Assembly (NCBI GenBank): GCA_030323885.1
Contig: CM059198.1
Span: forward strand, 61,468,917-61,532,916
Length of the DNA stretch: 64,000 nucleotides
Reading direction: 5' to 3'
From: Branchipolynoe longqiensis
Lineage: Eukaryota > Annelida > Polychaeta > Phyllodocida > Polynoidae
Positions within the stretch are counted from its first letter, which is position 1, and each line of letters opens with the position of its first letter. Below are positions 10,884-21,737 of the stretch, piece after piece. The translations under genes were made by a program, and so were the position numbers. The notes under the pieces are model-generated. The model had not been told where the DNA came from and ran no database searches. It worked only from the letters and a program-made list of their open reading frames with translations.

Positions 10884-10934
10884 ACCCTCTCTCCCAAAAA
10901 GTACCCAACTTCACAACGTTGCTAAAAAGCAATA

Positions 10935-11320
10935 CAGTATGACCCCGTTAAACCAAACTTGAAGGGACCCTAGCAATTCGTTTGGATTAACCGATCATTG
11001 GTTTAACCGAGCTTTGGTTTCGACTTTTGACTTCGAGTAAGAGTGTATTACACATGTAATATACACCGTATGTGGACACTTTGATTATTGTGTACATACA
11101 GTATAACCCCGTTAAACTAAGCTCGTTTAAACCAAACGGTCGGGTAATCCAAACAAATTTCTAGGGTTTGTTTGGGTGAACCGATAGTTTGGATTAACCG
11201 ACTTTGGTTTAAACAACTTCTTTACACGATAAATGGTAGTATTTTGCTGGGCCGCCGAAAAAAGTTTGGATTAACCGATCGTTTGGTTTAACCGAGCTTG
11301 GTTTAACGGGGTTGTACTGT
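10935..11320. mobile_element. pogo/Tigger-like MITE pair
   Basis: An element at 11099-11320 has inverted ends CAGTATAACCCCGTTAAAC and GTTTAACGGGGTTGTACTG flanked by TA. A second partial left arm lies at 10935-11098. The CAGTA..CCCCGTT ends and TA duplication are typical of pogo/Tigger elements of the Tc1/mariner superfamily. No transposase is present. Confidence 0.75.
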
Positions 11321-11522
11321 AATCCTAAAATGCTGTACCTCGTATCCTTTTCCTTATTGTATCATATGTACTTTTATTATACCTTTAAAACCACGTATAA
11401 GTTTGTCTAAATATCTATGCCACACATAGCTAGAAGACCAATATTATTCATGTCACTGAGAAATAATGTCTATGAATAAAATTAATTTACCAAAAATAAA
11501 TTAATTGGAAAAATGAATTTAC

Positions 11523-11653
11523 CTGGAAGTATTTGCCACTTTTGGCAGCCGACATTTTCTGTAGTTGTATCTGTATGACCTCGTTTTCATCCTCCAGCTC
11601 AGAGAGTTTCTTCCGGAAGTTAACTGTTTCTTCTTCTGCATGCTCCAGTTGCC
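11523..11653 (-). CDS. Coiled-coil gene exon (second seen), MTCL/SOGA-like
   Basis: This 131-nt exon follows the acceptor CTGTTACCAG and ends at CAG|GTAAAT. It begins in phase 1: the G ending the 15010-15112 exon plus its first two bases make GGG (Gly), giving the junction EHDLKGQLEHAEEE. It then reads ETVNFRKKLSELEDENE and IQIQLQKMSAAKSGKYFQ. The QLxxAxEExxxxRKKxxxLxxExxxxxxxLQK pattern matches the block in MTCL1/SOGA that precedes the one encoded by the next exon. Splice phase agreement on both sides makes this a confident exon. Confidence 0.8.
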
Positions 11654-11715
11654 CTGGTAACAGTTCAATCAAATACGCATTAAAGGGTCAGCAACATGAC
11701 TAAAACAATTCTCAA

Positions 11716-12441
11716 TCAATCAATAGTTCCGTCCTCTAGTCGAGGGTTGGATGCAATGGTTCTCCACTTGTCCCGATGTTGTGCTGTTCTGATAGACTGT
11801 GAATAATTCAAGCCTGTCCACTGTGAAATATTTGTAAACCATGATGTTCTTGGTCTCCCTCTCCCTCTGCTGCCATTCACCTTCCCTTCCAACAATGTAC
11901 GGTATATTGAACTCTGACGAATGATGTGGCCAAAATAAATAAGTTTCTTTGTCTGTATAGTGGCAAACAAGCTTTTCTTATTTTTAATTTTTCTGAGAAC
12001 TTCTTTGTTGGTGATCTTCTTTGTCCATGATATTTTCATCATCCTTCGATAAGTCCACATCTCAAATGCTGCTAAACGTTTGTACATTTTCTTAGAGATT
12101 GTCCATGTCTCTGCCCCATACATTAGAGTAGACCACACATAACACTGAAGAATACGCTTCCTTGTTTGTATTAATATCTTACTTGATGTTAACACTCTAT
12201 ACATTTTGGAGAATGTTGTTCGGGCTATTGTTATCCTTCTTTTAATTTCTTCCTCACATCTCCCATCATTTGTAATCTTTTGTCCGAGATATATGAATTC
12301 GGATACTTGTTCTATGTTTGTGCCATCTATGGTTATATTGACATTTGGTTTATCTGTCTTTTTACTTATAACCATTGTTTTGGTCTTCCTGGCATTCATC
12401 TTCATGTTGAATAGTATTCCAGCTTTATTGATTCTATTCAC
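11716..12441 (-). pseudogene. 5'-truncated LINE, RT C-terminal region
   Basis: A 241-codon open frame encodes the C-terminal part of a non-LTR reverse transcriptase ORF: KTKTMVIS, then FIYLGQKITNDGRCEEEIKR, LQCYVWSTLMYGAETWT, FEMWTYRRMMKISWT, then the FGHIIR and RGRGRPRTSW motifs. This tail is widespread in invertebrate endonuclease/RT proteins. The palm motif YADD and the endonuclease are missing, so it is a truncated insertion. The 3' side ends in ATTGATTGATTGA, the short tandem tail of many RTE/L2/CR1-type LINEs. The clade cannot be settled by eye. It sits in the intron between the coiled-coil exons at 15010 and 11523. Confidence 0.8.
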
Positions 12442-12671
12442 TATACAATTCTACTTACTCCAAATTATCACGATCGCATATGACTATTCATAGTTTGTGT
12501 ATATTGAAATAACCTATTATCAACACCAAAACACTATTCTAGATTTGATCCTAAACAGATAGGGGCCAGGACTAGGAAATCAAAACGTCTTGCTTTCTTA
12601 AGGCGTATTGAAAACCCAAGACAGTTTACATATATAAACAAATAGGTCAGCTGTCACAGTCTGCAACTACT

Positions 12672-13026
12672 TTAAAGTTGCATACTCCGATGGTTTTGAA
12701 TTTCTGTATTTTTTCTGAGATACAAATATTAGATCGATCAGTAGTATATACTTTACATTAGTTCAAAGTTACTTTTATTTTAAATGGTAAACTTTTGAGA
12801 TATTTTGACTGCAAACATGGAAAATTAGTTTTGGCAAGCTTGCGAAAACTCTGATACCATGGACTTGTGCAGTAACAGGTTCTGTTAACTTGACTCGGTA
12901 TTGCCTTCTACGCAGAAACAAATGCTTAATGAGTGCATCAGTATCTAAGTTAGATAAGTAAAATCAAATCTAGATAATTGGTTTTGTTTTTAAAATTTGG
13001 TATTTCATCAGACTATGCTGCTTTAA
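12672..13026. mobile_element. M-MITE copy 5 (inverse orientation)
   Basis: TTAA-AGTTGCATACTCCGATG on the left and CATCAGACTATGCTGCT-TTAA on the right, 355 bp. Confidence 0.85.
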
Positions 13027-13404
13027 TATTGAGGATGGAACCTAACAAAATATATCATTAGAATGGGTGTAAGTAGCTCTTGACAGTTTCTATGAAGAAA
13101 ATGCTTCTGTGAATAACATGTTCATCATATTCAATTAAAACTACATTAAAATAAATGGATAATTTTATTTTGCCTATAAGATTGTGCTGCTTGTATTCTG
13201 GAATTCCTCATTTTTACTAGTGAACCACTGCTAAATATTCAACTTAGATACCAGTGAACTTACATATAAGGGAATGCTAAATCAATTTGGTTGAATCTGT
13301 TACGACTAAAGTCTATGTTGCTAGAATTTTGACATGTAAGCCAAACTTGTCTTCCCATGTCTTCATTTCAAATATCTGCGAAGATAGCCATTTAAAATAA
13401 AGGT

Positions 13405-14160
13405 TGCTTGTTGGAGTTTTATATCCTGACAACATCTAAGGTCACATCAGAAAGGGTACTGCCTTGGCACAGTGCGCAATCAGTGGACTTTGCAGTGCTG
13501 CCCCCTTGCGAGACCAGGCCCCAATCACCATTTTTTCAATTTTTTATTTTTTGTTATTGAGGCTGTATTTATACTGTCCATAGCATATAAGCCTGGGTAT
13601 TCAGGCTTGTTTTCAATGTTGGCCAGCTGTAGTGTTGGTGTTATCTTATCACACAGTAGCTGCTGATAAGGTATTTGATTGGCTGCATTTCAGTAGCCGA
13701 TAGATAATTGGTTGGTCTGGTTAGTAGTCTATGTTAGTTTTTTTTGATTTTCTTGGCATATATGCGTTTAATTTCTTCTACTCTTACTACTAGACTAGCC
13801 TACTCCTATTTACATATCATAGGCTGTGTGGTGTGCTACCTGGCTGCTTTTGACATGGGTACCTTCCATTAGGCGTCCCGCTGATGGGCCGTGACATATC
13901 ACATGCCCCTTTGCAGTGCAGCTTAGTGGGGGGGTTTCCTAGCCTTATTTTGCACAGATATCTTTTGTATGTTTTTAGGTCAGGGATTTGTCATTCCGTT
14001 ACTGTTTGGGCATTCCACACCTTGGCAGCCATTCACAGTGTGCTTCACCATGACCTGATATCCTACTCAATAACCGTACCCTGTCACTGAGCTAACCACT
14101 CTTTGCCCTGTCCTAATAATGCAGAGCGCCTGCCTGGCTAGGAAGCAACAAGTATCATTA
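13405..14160 (-). repeat. SINE-A copy interrupted by a LINE fragment
   Basis: The tail complement begins TTGGAGTTTTATATCCTGAC and the body runs to CCAATCACCAT at 13531. It resumes at 14045 with TCACCATGACCTGATATCC and ends GCCTGGCTAGGAAGCAAC. The 7-bp TCACCAT is duplicated around the inserted LINE. Confidence 0.85.
13532..14044 (-). mobile_element. 5'-truncated LINE 3' end
   Basis: It starts (read on plus) with a T-rich tail and TATTGAGGCTGTATTTATAC, the same 3' end as the LINE inside the DIRS element at 42674 and the fragment at 57398. It is flanked by the 7-bp direct repeat TCACCAT, the mark of target-primed insertion. No intact ORF remains. Confidence 0.85.
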
Positions 14161-14311
14161 AACAAAAAGAAAGTTGACTTCAAACTAAAGTAACAGATTA
14201 TAATTATAAACCTAATTTATTTATCTACCAAGAGGTAGAAACGTACTATACAACTTTAGATTTCCTTATTTAAAACCCATTCATTATTATTGATTTATCT
14301 TTAATCCTTCC

Positions 14312-14895
14312 TTATGGTGCAGTCACACTATGACGCTTCTCACCGGCTTGCCACCAACGCGCAAAATAACTTGTACGCGTCGAGACACATCCAACTTTTT
14401 GGCGGTTTGGGGAAAAGTTTGGCATCAGCACAGTGTGTTAGTAGCACGCGGCCAACGTGTGTTGACACGTGGCGAAAAAAACCAAAAAGAGGTTGGCGCG
14501 ACATCCTGATATGACCTTAGATGTAGATAGGACATAAAACAACAAAGCAACCATTTGGCACAACGTGTGGGAACGACCCTCCCGTGCGCGCGCATCTGCC
14601 TAGCCTTCGTATAACGTTAATCCAGCGCGTCCAATGGATCTCGACGTGCGCCTACCGTCCCCGTAACAGTCGCAGCCACACGTTGGTGCGCGTTGGCTCG
14701 CGACGAAAAGCTTTGTGCAAGCGCAAAACTTTCGATGTGCGCCGACGATCCTAACTGCCATCGACGTCCATGAACATGTACCGGCGTGTACCGACGCGCG
14801 CATAAAGTGCGTGTAACACTTCCCGACGTCTCGCCAAAAAGTGACACACGTCGACGCGCGTTGGAGAGAAGCGTCATAGTGTGAGTGCACCATAA
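14312..14895. mobile_element. E element E4
   Basis: The ends are perfect 30-bp-class inverted repeats: TTATGGTGCAGTCACACTAT and its partner TTATGGTGCACTCACACTAT, both continuing GACGCTTCTC. The interior is built from CGCG, GTCGACG and ACGTTGGCG words. The core GCTTTGTGCAAGCGCAAAAC is at 14710-14729, 70 percent along. A SINE-A tail fragment lies at about 14504-14550. Confidence 0.8.
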
Positions 14896-15009
14896 TTTAA
14901 AATCATTAATTTTTAATTCATGTATTTCTATCTTCCATTTGCAGGATTCGTCCAGAACATCGTTTCAGTGAGAACAGAGACATTTGTAAGAAGTAAGTAA
15001 GTTTTTTAC

Positions 15010-15112
15010 CCTTGAGGTCGTGCTCTCGTTCCAAACTGTCCGCTAGGTCACGCATCAACTGTTCAACGTCATACTCCATGCTGCCCTGACTGCCAGTCTT
15101 ACTGAGGGTCGG
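15010..15112 (-). CDS. Coiled-coil gene exon (first seen), MTCL/SOGA-like
   Basis: This 103-nt exon follows the acceptor GTGTTTTCCAG and ends AAGG|GTAAAA. Its 34 codons start PTLSKTGSQGSMEYDVEQL and run through MRDLADSLEREHDLK. The single leftover G pairs with the first two bases of the 11523 exon, so the splice phases agree. The acidic, leucine-rich end is the start of the coiled coil that continues in the next three exons. Upstream exons, with higher coordinates on this strand, were not identified with confidence. Confidence 0.8.
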
Positions 15113-15279
15113 CTGGAAAACACGAAATGTAAAACATTAACTTGGGTATCCAAACGAAATTGGGGATTCTCATTCTTCTTACTCATCACTGTGACATCAC
15201 ATTCACAACACACTTCTCGTATCTTCGCACATGCCCTGTAATATTTTTATCGTTGCTAAATGTAAAACCAGACACGTGC

Positions 15280-15575
15280 CTCGCATGCGGGAGATCGGGA
15301 GTTCGGTTCCCTGTCGAGTCAAACTGATGACTTACTAAATTTATACTTGTCGCTACCTAGCCTGGCGCTTGGCATTAAAAGGATAGGGCAAGGACTGGTT
15401 GGTTCAGTGTCAGGATAATGTGACTGAGTGGGATATCGGGCCATGTTGTCGGTGGCCTAATTTCTCAGGAAGGCAGCACTGTAAAATCGCCATGAGTGCC
15501 GCACTGTCATAAGTCGGTACCTATCCGGATATGACAATAGAAGCTGCTAGGACATAAAACCCCAGTAAACAAACA
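15280..15575 (+). repeat. SINE-A copy
   Basis: The head is partly lost, with GGGAGTTCGGTTCCCTGTCG as the B-box region. The body is GTGTCAGGATAATGTGACTG and the tail CTGCTAGGACATAAAAC plus AAACAAAC. Confidence 0.85.
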
Positions 15576-15799
15576 ACCTGAATACCATACTTCTGGTTGG
15601 CACTGAAGAAGCAATAGGGTTGGAGTAGTCAAAAAGTCGTCTGCTCTCTCCCCTTTCTAATCTCTTCCGGCTGAAGCTAACAAAAACCTGCTACAACAAT
15701 TAGCTTCTGCTGGCGCTCACCAGGGGGAGCTGCTCTGCGCCGCAGGAAGCGTGCTCCGTGTACTAACAGTTCACATGCAGTTTTCGCTAAATTTAAACT

Positions 15800-16215
15800 G
15801 GCTTGCTCAGTATCAGGATAATGTAACAGGGTGGGATATCGGCTCATGGTGCCTGGCGGCCGGGTCTTCCAGTGGGGGAAGCACTATAAAATCACCATGA
15901 GGGTGTGTTGTTACAAGACAGTATCTGTCCTGATATGACCTTTGATGTTGCTAGGATGTAAAACCCCAGCAAACATGCACCGTGCAATAGTTAGGCCAAC
16001 GACAACAACAGTTGGTAATCGTCCTTTTTCTCACACAAATCGGGTCGGGCGGTTTTTATTTTAATTTTAAATTGTTCGGGCATATGACGTAGACGTAATA
16101 CATAACCAGACAGAATGGCTGAATGAGTTGAGCATCCACCTCCCGTTCTGGTAAGTCGTGGGATTCGAACTCCTGGGTTATGAACCCTGGTCAAGTCAAA
16201 CCAATGACTTAAAAG
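15800..16215 (+). repeat. SINE-A 3' part and a separate SINE-A head
   Basis: 15800-15980 is the 3' half (TCAGTATCAGGATAATGTAA to AACCCCAGCAAACATG). 16108-16215 is a separate head (CCAGACAGAATGGCTGAATG to AAACCAATGACTTAAAAG). Confidence 0.75.
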
Positions 16216-16510
16216 TTGATATGAAAGTTGAATTGCTGTTAGCCCAACACATTCTAAACATTTAAAAACAATTAAAATTTAAAAAATTAAATCAGGGGCG
16301 GGCGATTTTTCAGGCGGGTAGGATAACCAATTTTGTTGGCCTTAGTTTAACGGGGCGGGACTGACTTTGATACAGTCTAGACTGTGAAGCCCGCACCCCG
16401 ACTCGTTAATGAATTCTCTGTCCGGAGCTGACGTTTAGGTCACGATATGCCGCCCCCCCCCACACACACATACACACACACACCAGCATTTTCGATTTGT
16501 GGGTTTTGGA

Positions 16511-16513
16511 GCC

Positions 16514-16589
<76 letters not shown>

Positions 16590-16590
16590 T
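16511..16590. repeat. (GCCCGC)n hexamer repeat
   Basis: About 13 perfect GCCCGC units. The open minus frames translate it as Gly-Ala or Arg-Ala dipeptides, an artefact. Confidence 0.95.
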
Positions 16591-17089
16591 GTACAGACAC
16601 ATGGATGCACGTCTATTCAAAGTTAAAGAATTTCATGGATTTGTTTTTGTTGTGTCTCTGAAGTAAAATGGAACTGTCTTATTTTATGTGCATTCAGTCT
16701 GAATGTGATCGTACATTTTGATTTGTTTTTGTCATGCCTCTGAAATAAAGTGGGATGTGCATTCAGTCTGAATATGATTGTTGATTTGTACCTGCTTTCA
16801 ATCTTGACATGGGGGGGGGGGTGTGTGTGTGTGCTTCTATTGGGTAGCGTGCTTCTATTGGGACATATACAGTAGTCATTTACCCAATTTGTATTTCTTG
16901 GTGCATGCGTCAGGGAATGGTGCAGTCATAAGTGGGGGAGATAGTGATACACTTAATATATGCCTATTGGCGCTTTGCGTCCTAACGACATCAAAGGTCA
17001 TATCAGGACGGCCTAATATATAATGTAAGTTTATCTGATATTTAGTGAATATTTGTTGGTAAATGTTAAATATCCATATAGCACTGACC

Positions 17090-17402
17090 AGACCGGGCGC
17101 AGTGGCCGAATCCGTAGAGCTCAGGCTTCCCATGCGGAAGATTGGGAGTTTGAATCCCAGCCGAGTCAAACCAATGACTTACAAAATTGATACTTGGCAC
17201 GCAGCATTTATAGGATAGTGCTAGGACTGTTTGGGTCAGGGTCAGGATAATGTGACTGAGGTGGGATATCAGGTCATGGTGCTGGCAGCCTGATTTCCCA
17301 GTGGGGCAGCACTATATATCGTCATGAGGGCACACTGTGACAAGTCAGTACCCGTCCTGATATTACCTTAAATGTTGCCAGGACGTAAAACTCCCAACAA
17401 CA
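17090..17402 (+). repeat. SINE-A copy, full length
   Basis: The head GACCGGGCGCAGTGGCCGAA includes an A-box-like region, and GGGAGTTTGAATCCC serves as B box. The body is GGTCAGGATAATGTGACTGA and the tail TGCCAGGACGTAAAACTCC. Confidence 0.9.
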
Positions 17403-17797
17403 TCCAACTTGTCGCACTATCATGATAAGTAATTATCCTAGTATAATTCGCCTCTTTACTAGTATTCATAATTCATTTACATTACATCTCCGGTTTGCAG
17501 GGGTAAGTAAGCCAAAACATCATCTCACCGAGAGCAGACGACATTTAGAAGTAAGTGCGCTTTTCCTTTGTGGCTATTGTATATCTATGTCCTGTGTCCT
17601 GCTGTTCAATACCCACCCTCCCACTGTGACAGAATGAACTGACATCAGCTTCCAACACAATAGCGATGCCTACAGTATATTGATCTCTCCTGTCGCACAT
17701 GAAAACTGCCCCCCCCCCCAAACAACCCCCCCCCCCCAATCCCACACACTTCAAGAGAATCCTACAATTTTCTCTCACACACCAACATTAAGTATCT

Positions 17798-18823
17798 TAA
17801 AGTTGCATAGTCTGATGGTTTTGAATTTCAGAAATGTTCAGAGATAAATACATTAGGTTGATCATTATAGTGTACCTTACTTTACCTTGAAGTAACTTTT
17901 ATTTTAAGTGGCTAACTTTTGAAATATTTGAAGTGCAACCATGCAAATTAAATTTTGTCAAGTGTGCCAAAACTCTGACAACATAGCATTCTGCAGAAAC
18001 ATGATCTATTCAATTGCCTTCGTATTCCCTTCTGCGTGGTGACAAATGCTTAATAAGTGCATCAGTATCTAAAGGCCCTATCACACTATGACGTAACGAC
18101 GTCAGCATAGGGAGAACGTGAAAAACGTCAAACTTCTCAGCGTAGTATGCAAATTTGGGCACAAGTTGAACGTGGATGCAGGGTAGTTGACGAGAGCATA
18201 ACGTCGGTAAAGCATAGTGATAGCGTCATTCAACGAGAGAGGACAACGTAATTACACTCACGGAACATTATGTACATTATTCCATCACCAGAACTACATT
18301 GCATTATGTTACGTGATGTTACATACGTCATGACACGGTGGCGAAATGCTGAATGTACGTTGGACATACGTTCGGCGTACATTCTCCTGACATTCCCATT
18401 ACGCCGCGTGGACGTTTCCACCGGCTTTAATGTGGGTCAACGTAGTGGAACATAGTGAGCAGCATTTGACTAACGTCCGTCTAACGTCATTGACGTTCAC
18501 CGAATTTGTACAGACCGTACGGCGAACGTAAACCCTTATGTTGGAGTTACGTAAAAAGTTTTGAACAGGTTCAAAACCTTGACACGCACTGACGTAACAC
18601 GACGTAATGTGACATAGCTCAACGTCAGTCTAATGTCATTCTGACGTCATCATAATGTAACCCAATGTACGGCAACGTAATGACGAAACGTGAGCACGTC
18701 AGACTTACGTTGGCTCGTTACGTTGTAGTGTGACAGGGGTATAAGCTAGATATGTAGAGTCACATTTAGATCATTGTTTTGGTTTTGAAAATTTGATGAT
18801 TTCCTCGGACTATGCAGCTTTAA
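17798..18823. mobile_element. M-MITE copy 7, split by E5
   Basis: TTAA-AGTTGCATAGTCTGATG on the left and CCTCGGACTATGCAGCT-TTAA on the right. The interior is interrupted after GCATCAGTATCTAA at 18072 and resumes at 18745 with GCTAGATATGTAGAGTCAC. Confidence 0.85.
18069..18744. mobile_element. E element E5 nested in an M-MITE
   Basis: The ends read inward as CTAAAGGCCCTATCACACTA and TTATACCCCTGTCACACTAC, both followed by GACGTAACG- or AACGTAACG-type sequence. The interior is dense in ACGTAACG and ACGTCA words. The core GTTTTGAACAGGTTCAAAAC is at 18558-18577, 74 percent along. The host M-MITE defines both borders to within a few bases. Confidence 0.85.
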
Positions 18824-19589
18824 TCAACACATGCCTGTACCTTTCAGAAGAAAAATGTAAAATGTATACTGTATTATCCCAGAACGTATGAGGAGTTACA
18901 TCACTGTTATTTCTGCTAATTATAACAGTGTGTAAAAAAGCTTTGCTTATGTTATATTAGAATATATCTGGGGGAATGGATGCAGTGTACTATAACCGGA
19001 ATACCAGTGCTGCAGCACTAGAAATATATAACTTTTATTTCCGTTGAATAACATAATTTACCAATCAAAAACAACTACACTACTCACACAACCACAACTA
19101 CTAGGCAGACGACCATTCAGTGTAGTGGCACCAGTGGAGGGAGGAATGGAGGGAGGGATAGACTCACTATCTGTAACTTCCGGTTTGCCCTTCCCACTCT
19201 CAGCGGTCAACAACAGTACTCAACGCTCTCCAAGCACAGCGCCAGTCAAATCAAACAGCTGCACCAAGGCTGCTGCTCACAGGAAGGATCTGCTTGGAGA
19301 GCCCGGCTCTAATAATAAAATATAATAAAATATATTAAAATAGAAAAAGCAACCGAGGGACTGGAACGGATATCACTCGCCAATCAGAGTTCTTGATGCC
19401 AGACGGCTATGTGGTTGGAGAGTGTCTGTCTACCTGGGTCACTCTCCAGCGCATGTCGGCTTGTAGCCGGCCGGCTTGTATAGCGCGGGGTGTTTACGTC
19501 AACGGGACATACCACATCCAGTTCCCCTGGATGTTTGATTCTCTGTGAGCGCATGCGCACGAGAAAGACTGCACATCCTGTTTCGGCTG
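18824..19589. other. Unannotated, possible weak exon
   Basis: No repeat family was recognised. Around 19100-19310 both strands stay open (plus frame through PFPLSAVNNSTQRSPS, minus frame through ESGKGKPEVTDSES). Splice borders are poor and I do not call an exon. Confidence 0.4.
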
Positions 19590-19960
19590 CTAAAAGTCGT
19601 AATCTGTAGGCTTTGCATTCGAGGTAGGCAGGAAAGTTATTGATAAAAGTCGTCTGTTGTATGTTTTTCAAAAGAGTTAGGCAGGAAGGTGATGCGAAAA
19701 GTCGTCTGCTGTAGGCTTTTCAAAAGAGTTAGGCAGGAACGTTATTGCTAAATGTCGTCGGCTGTAGGCTTTTTAAACGAGTTATCCGAGAAGGTTATTG
19801 CTAAAAAGTCGTCTGCTGTTGGCTTTGCAGTCAAGTTGGACAGGAAGGTTAGGCCTATGCTAAAAATTGTCTGCTGTAGGCTTTTCAAAAGAGTTGGACA
19901 GGAAGGTGATGCTAAAAGTAGTCTGCTGTTGGCTTTACTCTGATGCAAGAACGAACTATA
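19590..19960. repeat. Minisatellite, unit about 55-65 bp
   Basis: About six imperfect units contain GTCGTCTGCTGTAGGCTTTT and GTTAGGCAGGAAGGTTATTG. Confidence 0.85.
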
Positions 19961-20000
19961 AAGCATTGCTATCCTGCTGAAGTGGCCTTGGCACGACAAT

Positions 20001-20152
20001 TTTGTTTGGATTAACCAATAATTTGGATTAACCGACTTTGGTTTAACCAACTTTTTTATATGATAAATGGTAGTATTTTGGTGGGCCGGCAAAAAAAGTT
20101 TGGATTAACCGATCACTTGATTTAACCGAGCTTGGTTTAATGGGGTTGTACT
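20001..20152. mobile_element. pogo/Tigger-like MITE, right part
   Basis: It contains GATTAACCGACTTTGGTTTA and ends GTTTAATGGGGTTGTACTG, matching the element at 11099-11320. The left end is lost. Confidence 0.7.
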
Positions 20153-20328
20153 GTATCAGGATAATGTGACTGTGTGGGATATCGGGTCATGACACCGGCG
20201 GTCTGATCTCCCAGTGGGGCAGCACTGTAAAGTTGCCAAGAGTGTGAACAGGTGAACTGTCCAAAGTCGGTACCCATCCTGATATGGCCTTATATGGTGC
20301 TAAGAAGCATAACAAGAAACAAACAACG
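20153..20328 (+). repeat. SINE-A 3' half
   Basis: It runs TCAGGATAATGTGACTGTG to CTAAGAAGCATAACAAGAAA and directly abuts the pogo-like end. Confidence 0.75.
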
Positions 20329-20453
20329 ATCCCAGTAATATACATTGTGGTTTGGACGCATTGGTAAACTGCTTTTACTTCATTATTATTATTATTATTT
20401 ACTCAAAATCTGTTAACAATTATATTTGACTTTGCTAGAGCTGTTAAAGCGGC

Positions 20454-20800
20454 ATAGGCCGATGAAAGCATCAATTTGACAAAACCAAAGGTATTATCTT
20501 AATTTGATCCTACATATCTAACTTAAACACTGATGCACTTATTAAGCATTTGTTGCCAAATAGATGGGAATGCTGCATACGTTTAATAAAACCTGTTACT
20601 GCTAAAGCCTATGGTGTCAGAGTTTTGGCATGCCTGCCAAAATTCATTTTTCATATTTGCACCTGAAATATCTCAAAACTTTGCCATTTAACATATAAAT
20701 TACTTCAAACTAAAGTAAAGTAGGTTATAATAATCAATTTAAAATATTTATCTAAAAAGAAAAGTGACAGAAACTCAAAAATCATCGAACTAAGTGCTAT
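20454..20800. mobile_element. M-MITE copy 8
   Basis: The left end is TTAA-AGCGGCATAGGCCGATG and the right end is decayed (CATCGAACTAAGTGC). Confidence 0.7.
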
Positions 20801-20831
20801 ATGTTCTCTGTTGTGGTGGTCTCCTTTGTGG

Positions 20832-21515
20832 TGTTCTCTGTGGCGGAGTGGTTAGAGTGTCTGACTTTTTTCTAGGTCGGTCTCCTAATCTGAAGGTCAG
20901 TGGTTTGATTCCCCATGCCCCCACCTCTGCCAATTTGGATTTCCACCACTGTGTATAACTTACAGGGTCATCAAAGGCCAGTTGCTCTCATACAATGTCT
21001 ATGTGGTGTGGGCGGTTAAAAATCCCTTGGGTTGATAAAAGTGTAGGCTGGGGCTTTCTATCTACAAACTGTCTAAAGCTAAGATTCCATATATGTGGTA
21101 TGCGGCATGCGAATGGGAATGTGGTATATGCGGCATAGATATATGCCAACCCCCAATAGCCAATGTTTACTTTTTGTGTTGGGGGATGGTTAAACAAACA
21201 AACACAGCAACAACGTTACCCATACAATTTTTTTGGGTTTTTCCTCCAAATTTGTGAAGGAAGATCAAAGTTACTATTGTTTTCTATGGCAAACGCAGCA
21301 GTATTCGCATTCGCATTCGCACCAATTGGTCTATGGGTCGATCCATTTGCCACATTCGCATTTGCGTTCGTATTCGCATTCGGATGTATGGAAGCACCAC
21401 TATTTGCATTCGCATACCAGATACCGCATATGTGGAATCTTAGCTTAATGGTGAGAACAAGTCTATTCAGACTTATCCATGATAGGCAGTATAAATCTTC
21501 AAGAAAAAAATATGC
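20832..21515 (+). repeat. SINE-B copy split by a PIF-like MITE
   Basis: The 5' part (20832-21076) runs from CTCTGTGGCGGAGTGGTTAG to ACAAACTGTCTAA. The 3' part resumes at 21449 (TGGTGAGAACAAGTCTATTC) to the AAATCTTCAAGAAAAAAA tail. Confidence 0.85.
21077..21445. mobile_element. MITE with 3-bp TAA duplication (PIF/Harbinger-like)
   Basis: The inverted ends AGCTAAGATTCCATATATG and CATATGTGGAATCTTAGCT are flanked by TAA (21074-21076 and 21446-21448). The host SINE-B reads GTCTAATGG when empty, as in other copies. The interior is rich in GCATTCGCATTCGCA words. The TAA duplication fits PIF/Harbinger (TWA). No transposase is present. Confidence 0.8.
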
Positions 21516-21737
21516 TGTCCATAAGTTAAGGTTCTTGGTACTTCAGCACCTATTCACCAATTTAGCTGGCGACTAACTCGCCACAGGAGTTCAACTTGAG
21601 GATGTCTACTCCCAAATGTCAGCTAGATAACTTCAGCCGGCTGAGCCCTTGTCTACGTGGATACTCACCCTCCGCCCTGACAGAGGTCATGACACAAAGC
21701 GAATGGCGATTAGGGAACAGATAGGTGTTTTCGTTTA

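Larger units (their letters stand above)
13220..14258. mobile_element. M-MITE copy 6, split by a SINE-A that is split by a LINE
   Basis: The 5' part (13220-13408, from about CTAAATATTCAACTTAGATA, with the left end lost) stops at AAATAAAGGTTGCTTG. The 3' part resumes at about 14170 (TTGACTTCAAACTAAAGTAA) and ends TACTATACAACTTTA. Between them lies a minus-strand SINE-A that is itself interrupted by a LINE end. Confidence 0.75.
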
